Assembly (NCBI GenBank): GCA_003162555.1
Contig: PMNQ01000251.1
Coordinates: 7,591 to 26,626 of the forward strand
From: Gammaproteobacteria bacterium
Lineage (GTDB): Bacteria; Pseudomonadota; Gammaproteobacteria; Steroidobacterales; Steroidobacteraceae
Length of the DNA: 19,036 nucleotides
Direction: 5' to 3'
Of this stretch, positions 14,271-19,036 are shown piece after piece. Numbering within the stretch: position 1 is the first letter of the stretch; each line of letters opens with the position of its first letter. Below the pieces are notes generated by a model that did no database searches, was not told where the DNA came from, and worked only from the letters and a program-made list of their open reading frames with translations. The translations under genes and the position numbers were made by a program.

Positions 14271-14818
14271 TGGCACTTACAAAACGATTCAAAATATTGT
14301 GCCTGCTTGCCGCAATGGTTGCTGCATACGTTGTGCTGTCAAAGCCCGAGCAGGCGGCCGCGCCCGTGGCCGCGGCGTCTGACCGCACGGAGCGCGTTGC
14401 AGAGCAGCTGCCCAATGGCGTTGCGGCGCGCGCGACATCGCGCCCCGCGAGAGCGGATGGCAACAGCCTCATGGCCCGGCTCGCGCATCGCGTCGCGGAG
14501 AGCAAGGCTGTCGAAGCCTTGTTCCACACCCAGTCCTGGTACGTCGCTCCTCCGCCGCCTCCGCCCGCACCGGTCGTGGTGGTCGTGCCGCCGCCCCCAA
14601 CGGCGCCGCCCCTGCCTTTCAGCGTGATGGGCAGCTATGCGCGGCCCGGAGACGCCAAGGTCTATTTCTTCACCCGTGGTGATCGCGTATTCGATGTACA
14701 CATCGGCGACACCATCGACAACACCTACAGCGTGGATAGCGAGGCGAATGGCGTGCTGACGCTGACTTACAAGCCATTGAACATTCAACAGACGCTGGCC
14801 GTGGAGGCTTCGAAGTGA
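14270..14818 (+). CDS. Proline-rich PilP/GspC-like periplasmic connector
   Basis: The 182-residue protein has an N-terminal membrane anchor (about 7-23), an Ala/Arg-rich region, a Pro/Val spacer (APPPPPPAPVVVVVPPPP, 93-110) and a small beta domain (116-182) with FSVMGSYARPGDAKVYFFTR and VHIGDTIDNTYSV. That last part resembles the homology region of PilP/GspC, which contacts the secretin from the inner membrane. The proline spacer would let the beta domain reach the secretin in the periplasm. From memory, database entries call genes at this position 'secretion system X translation initiation factor'; I could not check this and the name does not imply a translation role. It overlaps the secretin gene by GTGA. 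Confidence 0.6.
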   Translation: MALTKRFKILCLLAAMVAAYVVLSKPEQAAAPVAAASDRTERVAEQLPNGVAARATSRPARADGNSLMARLAHRVAESKAVEALFHTQSWYVAPPPPPPAPVVVVVPPPPTAPPLPFSVMGSYARPGDAKVYFFTRGDRVFDVHIGDTIDNTYSVDSEANGVLTLTYKPLNIQQTLAVEASK

Positions 14819-17232
14819 AAGTCAAATTTGGCAGGATCGCGCTGGTGCTGATGAGCGCCATGCTCGTGGTCTCCTGCGCGAGCTCGAGACTGCATAGCCA
14901 GGGTCTGGACGAATATGACCGCGGATTGTACGAGGCTGGGTTGCAGAAACTGCAGCAGGCGCTCGCCAGCGATCCCGGCAACATGGTTTACAAGCTCGAC
15001 CTGCAGGGCCGCCGCGAAGAAGCGGTGCAGAAACTCATTGCAGCAGGCGACAAGGCGCGCGCGGCGGGCGACGCGAGTTCCGCGCTGGCTGACTACAAGC
15101 GCGTACTGGCCATCGACGGCGGCAATGATCGTGCGGCCAAGGGCGTCAGCGGTGTCGCCAGCGACATGAATCATGCGCAGAATGTTGGCGAGGCACAAAA
15201 GAGCTTTGAGCGCGGCGATGTCGACGACGCGAGTACGCTGCTGCGCAGTGTCCTGTCCGAAGATCCCAACTACGCGCCTGCCGTCGCACTGCGAGCCAAA
15301 GTCGACGCTGCGCGCGGGCCCATCGCGGTAACACCACGCCTGCACACGCGCGATAACCGGCCTGTGACCCTGCAGTTCCGCGACGCACTGACCAAAATGG
15401 TGTTCGAAGTCCTGTCACGCCAGACCGGCATCAATTTCATTTTTGACAAGGACGTCAAGAGCGACGGCAAGACCACGATCTTTGTCCAGGACGTGCCGAT
15501 CGAACAGGCCATTGACCTGGTGCTGGGCCAGAACCAGCTCGCACGCCAGGTGCTGTCGGAAAACATGGTGCTGATCTACCCGAACACCGCGGCGAAGCAG
15601 AAGGATTACCAGGATCAGATCGTCAAGACGTTTTACCTGAACACAGCCACGCCGAAGGACGTCGAGGGCCTGCTGAAGACCGTGCTCGATGCCAAGACCC
15701 TGGTGGTGAATGAGCGCGCCAACGCCATCGTGATGCGCGATACCCCTGAAAACGTGCGGATGGCTGAAAAGCTGGTCGCGTCGATAGATATTGCCGAACC
15801 GGAAGTCATGCTGGAAGTCGAGGTGCTCGAAATCACCCGCAGCCGCATGCAGCAGCTGGGCATCACCTATCCGACGTCTGCCACGCTGGCGACTCCCACG
15901 GGCATGGTCATCAACGATCTGCATCAGCAGAATGGCTCGACGATTTCGGTTACGCCGCTGTCGGTGACCCTGGATGCTCTCAAGACCACGGGCAACTCCA
16001 ATGTGCTGGCGAGCCCACGCATTCGCGCACGCAACAAGGAAAAGGCCAAGATCCTCATTGGCAGCCGCGTCCCGACCATTACTACGGCCGTGAGTCCAAC
16101 CGGCCTGGGCAACACGACGATTGCCAATACACAGGTTCAGTACCTGGACGTTGGACTGACACTGGACGTTGAACCCACGATTTATGCGGACAACGATGTC
16201 GCGATCAAGATCAATCTGGAAGTCAGCTCGATCGTCAATACTGTGAATGTCGGCCAGACACGCGCCTACGAAATCGGTACCCGTAACGCGACCACACTGC
16301 TGCAGCTCAAGGATGGCGAGACGCAGATCCTCGCCGGGTTGATCAAGGACAGCGACACCAGCAGCGCGTCCAAGATCCCGGGCTTAGGCGACATCCCGCT
16401 CATTGGCCGTCTGTTTTCAGATCACCACGCTGACAAGGAGAAGACCGAGATCGTATTGTCGATCACGCCGCGAATTATCAGGGCCATGCGTCGGCCGTCG
16501 AGCGACACAACGGAGTTCTGGTATGGCACCGAGTCCCGCAGCGGCATGGCGCCGCTTGGCGCAGGTGGGCGGGCGCCAGTCGCGACGCCCGGCGCGCCGA
16601 CTGCGGCGGGCCCCGCAGTGGGCGTCGTGCCTTCGGCGAGCGTCAGTTCGACCGGGGCGGACACGATCAGCACGATGAGCGATAGCGGTGGCGCTGTGAT
16701 GAGCGGATCCACTCCCGGAACAGCGCCGGTATCGAGCGGTGGCATGAACGCGGCGCCTACGGCGCGCCTGGCGGCAATCACGGGCATCAGCGATGTACCC
16801 ACTGCCCGCATGCCCGTTTCCGATGGGCCGGCTCCGAAGCTGGTCACAACGATATCCGGGCCCGGCTCAGTCAAGGTCGGCGATGAATTCACGGTAACAC
16901 TACAGATGCAGACGGATCAGGCCGTAACCAGGGCGCGCGCGCAGATGCGCTGGGACAGCGCCGCGTTTCAGTTGCAGGGCGGGGACCCGGGCGGCCAGGT
17001 GCCCGCTTCGAGTGGTGCCAAAGTGATCGGCCGTGCGGGAGGGGCGCAGATGGATGTAACGTCCTCCGATGATCCGTTGAGCGGGAACGGCGACCTGATC
17101 GTATTGAAATTCAAGGCGCTACAGGCCAGGCCGTCGACGGCCATCGCGGCGCAGCTGTCCGTCATGGGCACCTCAGGCACCATAGTGGCTTCCAGCACCC
17201 CATCGCCGCTGATGATCAGCGTCGAGAAATAG
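14815..17232 (+). CDS. gspD: Lipoprotein secretin (GspD/MshL-like) with N-terminal TPR and C-terminal cohesin-like domain
   Basis: The 805-residue outer-membrane pore starts at GTG 14815 behind GGAGG. It has a lipobox VVSC (Cys21). Residues 28-165 form TPR-like helices (EYDRGLYEAGLQKLQQAL; SFERGDVDDASTLLRSVL). An N-domain follows (186-260, with LTKMVFEVLSRQTGINFIFD), a second N-domain (268-325) and the secretin domain (325-557), with SNVLASPRIRARNKEKAKI and KIPGLGDIPLIGRLFS. A Ser/Gly/Pro linker (560-675) joins a C-terminal beta domain (675-803) that looks like a cohesin. The family forms a ring through which the substrate or pilus leaves the cell. TPR and cohesin parts are absent from classical GspD. 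The MSHA secretin MshL is the closest functional analogue. Confidence 0.9.
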   Translation: MKVKFGRIALVLMSAMLVVSCASSRLHSQGLDEYDRGLYEAGLQKLQQALASDPGNMVYKLDLQGRREEAVQKLIAAGDKARAAGDASSALADYKRVLAIDGGNDRAAKGVSGVASDMNHAQNVGEAQKSFERGDVDDASTLLRSVLSEDPNYAPAVALRAKVDAARGPIAVTPRLHTRDNRPVTLQFRDALTKMVFEVLSRQTGINFIFDKDVKSDGKTTIFVQDVPIEQAIDLVLGQNQLARQVLSENMVLIYPNTAAKQKDYQDQIVKTFYLNTATPKDVEGLLKTVLDAKTLVVNERANAIVMRDTPENVRMAEKLVASIDIAEPEVMLEVEVLEITRSRMQQLGITYPTSATLATPTGMVINDLHQQNGSTISVTPLSVTLDALKTTGNSNVLASPRIRARNKEKAKILIGSRVPTITTAVSPTGLGNTTIANTQVQYLDVGLTLDVEPTIYADNDVAIKINLEVSSIVNTVNVGQTRAYEIGTRNATTLLQLKDGETQILAGLIKDSDTSSASKIPGLGDIPLIGRLFSDHHADKEKTEIVLSITPRIIRAMRRPSSDTTEFWYGTESRSGMAPLGAGGRAPVATPGAPTAAGPAVGVVPSASVSSTGADTISTMSDSGGAVMSGSTPGTAPVSSGGMNAAPTARLAAITGISDVPTARMPVSDGPAPKLVTTISGPGSVKVGDEFTVTLQMQTDQAVTRARAQMRWDSAAFQLQGGDPGGQVPASSGAKVIGRAGGAQMDVTSSDDPLSGNGDLIVLKFKALQARPSTAIAAQLSVMGTSGTIVASSTPSPLMISVEK

Positions 17233-17258
17233 GCACGCGCCGGCGCACCGGGGTCACG

Positions 17259-17741
17259 ATGTTAAACGGGCGGCGACCGCGCGGTTTTACGCTCATCGAG
17301 CTGGTCATCACGGTAGCGATCGTGGGCCTGCTCGCAAGTGCGGCGTTGCCGCTGGCCAGCATGACCATCAAACGCGCCAAGGAAACCGAACTGCGCGCGG
17401 CATTGCGCGACATCCGCTCCGCGATTGACGCTTACAAGGATGCCGCCGAACAGGGCAGGGTGGCGGTCGACGCCGACGCTTCCGGTTACCCGCCCGATCT
17501 CAGGGTGCTCTATGCGGGCGTCGAAGACGCCACCAGTCCCGACAAGAAGCTGATTTACTTCATGCGCCAATTGCCGCGCGATCCTTTTTTTCCAGATGGC
17601 ACTGCGCCGGCCGAGGAGACCTGGGGATTGCGCAGCTACGCCAGCCCGCCGGCCGATCCCCAGCCAGGCAGCGACGTGTTCGACGTGCACTCGTTGAGCA
17701 CCGAAAAGGGCCTGAACGGAGTGGCCTACCGTGACTGGTAA
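17259..17741 (+). CDS. GspG-like pseudopilin 2
   Basis: The 160-residue product starts MLNGRRPRG then FTLIELVITVAIVGLLASA. The cleavage point is Gly9/Phe10, and Glu14 is the Glu+5. It carries the long N-terminal helix and a PRDPFFPDG segment (about 105-113) comparable to the PLDPWGNPY of GspG. The C-terminus (FDVHSLSTEKGLNGVAYRDW) parallels the GspG ending but lacks its run of Asp/Gly ligands, so calcium binding may be lost. It lies 26 bases after the secretin stop, behind a GGGG ribosome site. Its end overlaps the next pseudopilin gene by 11 bases. It is probably a subunit of the same pseudopilus. Confidence 0.85.
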   Translation: MLNGRRPRGFTLIELVITVAIVGLLASAALPLASMTIKRAKETELRAALRDIRSAIDAYKDAAEQGRVAVDADASGYPPDLRVLYAGVEDATSPDKKLIYFMRQLPRDPFFPDGTAPAEETWGLRSYASPPADPQPGSDVFDVHSLSTEKGLNGVAYRDW

Positions 17742-18111
17742 ACGTCCACGGGGATTCACGCTGATCGAATTGCTCGTGGTGATGAGCATCATCGGTGTGT
17801 TGCTTGCCATCGCCGTGCCGCGTTACTTCAAGACGCTCGAGCGATCGCGCGAAACAGTGCTGCAGCAGGATCTGTCCGTGATGCGTGAGGCCATCGACAA
17901 GCACTTCGGCGACTATGGCCAGTATCCTGATTCGCTCCAGGCCCTGGTTGAACGCAAATATATTCGCGCCGTGCCCGAGGACCCCATCAGCAAGCTGCGC
18001 GACGCCTGGACCCCTGAAGTATCCGACGATCCCGACCATCCCGGAATCAAGGACGTGCACAGCGCATCCGAAGGCACTGGCGCCGATGGCCGACCATTCA
18101 AGGAATGGTAG
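17731..18111 (+). CDS. GspG-like pseudopilin 3
   Basis: The 126-residue product begins at GTG 17731 within the previous gene, with GGAG about 11 bases before it. MTGKRPRG precedes FTLIELLVVMSIIGVLLAIAVPRYF; cleavage is expected after Gly8 and Glu13 is Glu+5. The globular domain contains YGQYPDSLQAL (66-76) and VPEDPISK, as in GspG. The C-terminal KDVHSASEGTGADGRPFKEW is a sister of pseudopilin 2's ending. It is a little shorter than canonical GspG (about 140 residues). The GTG start and 11-base overlap suggest coupled, possibly lower-level translation, as would suit a minor pseudopilin. Confidence 0.85.
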   Translation: MTGKRPRGFTLIELLVVMSIIGVLLAIAVPRYFKTLERSRETVLQQDLSVMREAIDKHFGDYGQYPDSLQALVERKYIRAVPEDPISKLRDAWTPEVSDDPDHPGIKDVHSASEGTGADGRPFKEW

Positions 18112-18115
18112 TCGT

Positions 18116-18610
18116 ATGCCTGGCGGCGATCACCAGCGCGGTTTCACTTACATCGGCCTGTTGTTCGCCGTGGCTATACTGGGCATTACGCTGGCTACGG
18201 TCGGCATAGTCTGGAGCACGCAGATTCGCCGCGAGAAAGAGTCCGAATTGCTGTGGATCGGTGATCAGTACCGGGACGCGATCGGCAGGTATCGCGCGGC
18301 CGGTGGGCAGTACCCGCAGGAATTGTCCGATCTGGTCGAGGACAAACGTTTTCCTCTGGTGCGTCGGTACCTGCGAAAATTGTTTCCTGATCCCATGACG
18401 GGGCAGGTCGACTGGCAGCTCATCCCGGCACCTGGCAGTGGATTCATGGGCGTCGCGAGCACATCGACTGCGAAGCCGATCAAAGTGGCTGGTTTTCCGG
18501 CTTATGAGTTCGAATTTGAAAATGCCGAGTGCTACTGCACCTGGGCATTCGTTTATGCGCCACGCATTGGACGTCATCACCGGATCATAAAGTCGACCGG
18601 TTCGACCTGA
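18116..18610 (+). CDS. Pseudopilin-like protein lacking Glu+5 (possible tip subunit)
   Basis: The 164-residue product starts at ATG 18116, with AAGGAA 11 bases upstream. MPGGDHQRG precedes FTYIGLLFAVAILGITLATVG, so cleavage would follow Gly9, but position +5 is Gly14 instead of Glu. In T2SS, lack of Glu+5 is typical of GspK, the tip pseudopilin, yet the protein is far smaller than GspK and has no inserted alpha domain. YPQELSDLVED (66-76) is the GspG-like turn. Two cysteines, ECYC (Cys139, Cys141), lie in the periplasmic part and could form or exchange a disulfide. It is probably the last gene of the operon, since 42 bases separate it from the FKBP gene. Confidence 0.78.
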   Translation: MPGGDHQRGFTYIGLLFAVAILGITLATVGIVWSTQIRREKESELLWIGDQYRDAIGRYRAAGGQYPQELSDLVEDKRFPLVRRYLRKLFPDPMTGQVDWQLIPAPGSGFMGVASTSTAKPIKVAGFPAYEFEFENAECYCTWAFVYAPRIGRHHRIIKSTGST

Positions 18611-18652
18611 GTCCTGCAAATCTTACAGTTGAGTTCCCTCACGAGGTTGACC

Positions 18653-19036
18653 ATGCCTACTCCGCGAAATGTAGCACTCGGGACTGTGGTTGCGACCGTT
18701 GCCGCCGCAATGTCGCTCGCCCTGGCTGAGAATGCGCCGTCACCATCGCCTGCGCCAACGGCCAGCGCCACGGCCGCTGTGGCACCGTCGACGGCTGCTC
18801 CGGCGCAGCCACCGGTGGATCCTGCAGCAGCCAGCTATAGCACCGGTCTCTTTATCGGCGGACAACTGCGCGGCGCCGGCGTGCAGGGCAGCGTATCGAC
18901 CGAGCAGTTCGAGCGCGGCTTCCGCGACGGACTTGGCGGCAAGGCAGCCAGCGACGATGACAAGAACCTCATGGGCCAATTCCTGCGCAACGGGCGCGAA
19001 GTCGTTGCCACGCACAATTGTGCCGAGGCGCGTGAG
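18653..19036 (+). CDS. FKBP-type peptidyl-prolyl isomerase, exported; 3'-truncated by window edge
   Basis: The frame is open from ATG 18653 to the last base (128 codons) with no stop. A signal peptide (about 1-25, ending LALA) is followed by a Pro/Ala/Thr-rich spacer (26-57) and an FKBP N-terminal dimerisation domain: YSTGLFIGGQLRGAG (61-75), FERGFRDGLGG (85-95) and the helix of 100-125. Mip/FkpA-like proteins are periplasmic or surface dimers whose C-terminal FKBP domain speeds proline isomerisation; that domain lies beyond the window. The ribosome site ACGAGG is eight bases from the start. It could be read with the secretion operon, but function in that system is not shown. Confidence 0.7.
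   Translation, partial: MPTPRNVALGTVVATVAAAMSLALAENAPSPSPAPTASATAAVAPSTAAPAQPPVDPAAASYSTGLFIGGQLRGAGVQGSVSTEQFERGFRDGLGGKAASDDDKNLMGQFLRNGREVVATHNCAEARE

Noticed and set aside
1..19036. CRISPR arrays, tRNA or rRNA genes
   Set aside because: No regularly spaced direct repeats, tRNA cloverleaf or rRNA sequence was seen on either strand.

Overview
The window is GC-rich, tightly packed bacterial DNA with many ATGA/GTGA start-stop overlaps. The gene families (short-form homogentisate dioxygenase, pirin, MscS, bactofilin, a Gsp/Msh-like secretion cluster, FKBP with an N-terminal dimerisation domain) suggest a proteobacterium. I would guess a gammaproteobacterium near Steroidobacterales, Nevskiales or Xanthomonadales, but I cannot prove the taxonomy from this sequence.

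Region 1 (1-2693, +) encodes the last three steps of tyrosine/homogentisate breakdown: the 3' part of maleylacetoacetate isomerase (maiA), homogentisate 1,2-dioxygenase (hmgA) and fumarylacetoacetase. An MscS-type channel (2706-3548) follows on the same strand.

Region 2 (3572-5446, -) holds a pirin-family protein, a small zinc-ribbon protein and a bactofilin. The last two overlap by four bases. Between pirin and the zinc-ribbon gene lies a non-coding 266-bp element (4290-4555). It has 26-bp terminal inverted repeats and two long internal hairpins whose loops are inverted copies of each other, so it looks like a MITE or a similar dispersed repeat.

Region 3 (5609-8116) has a PAS-like/HisKA_3 histidine kinase (+) whose stop codon directly abuts that of a convergent ExeA/MshM-type ATPase (-). 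That ATPase carries a C-terminal FHA domain.

Region 4 (8307-18610, +) is the centrepiece: a probable single operon for a non-canonical type II secretion/MSHA-like machine. The order is lytic transglycosylase, GspG pseudopilin, GspF, GspE ATPase, PilM-, PilN- and PilO-like platform proteins, a proline-rich PilP/GspC-like protein, a lipoprotein secretin with N-terminal TPR-like repeats and a C-terminal cohesin-like domain, then three more pseudopilins, the last lacking the usual Glu+5. I see no GspC/H/I/J/K/N/O in their usual forms. The divergent intergenic region 8117-8306 holds a sigma-54-like -24/-12 element, an IHF-like site and a set of hairpins, two of which are mutually exclusive.

Region 5 (18653-end, +) is the 5' part of an exported FKBP-type peptidyl-prolyl isomerase, cut off before its catalytic domain.

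Working model for region 4 (inference): the transglycosylase opens peptidoglycan for the secretin, GspE/F and the PilMNO-like platform assemble a pseudopilus from GspG-type subunits, the divergent ATPase-FHA protein assists or regulates assembly, and the secretin's cohesin-like tail may be a docking domain.
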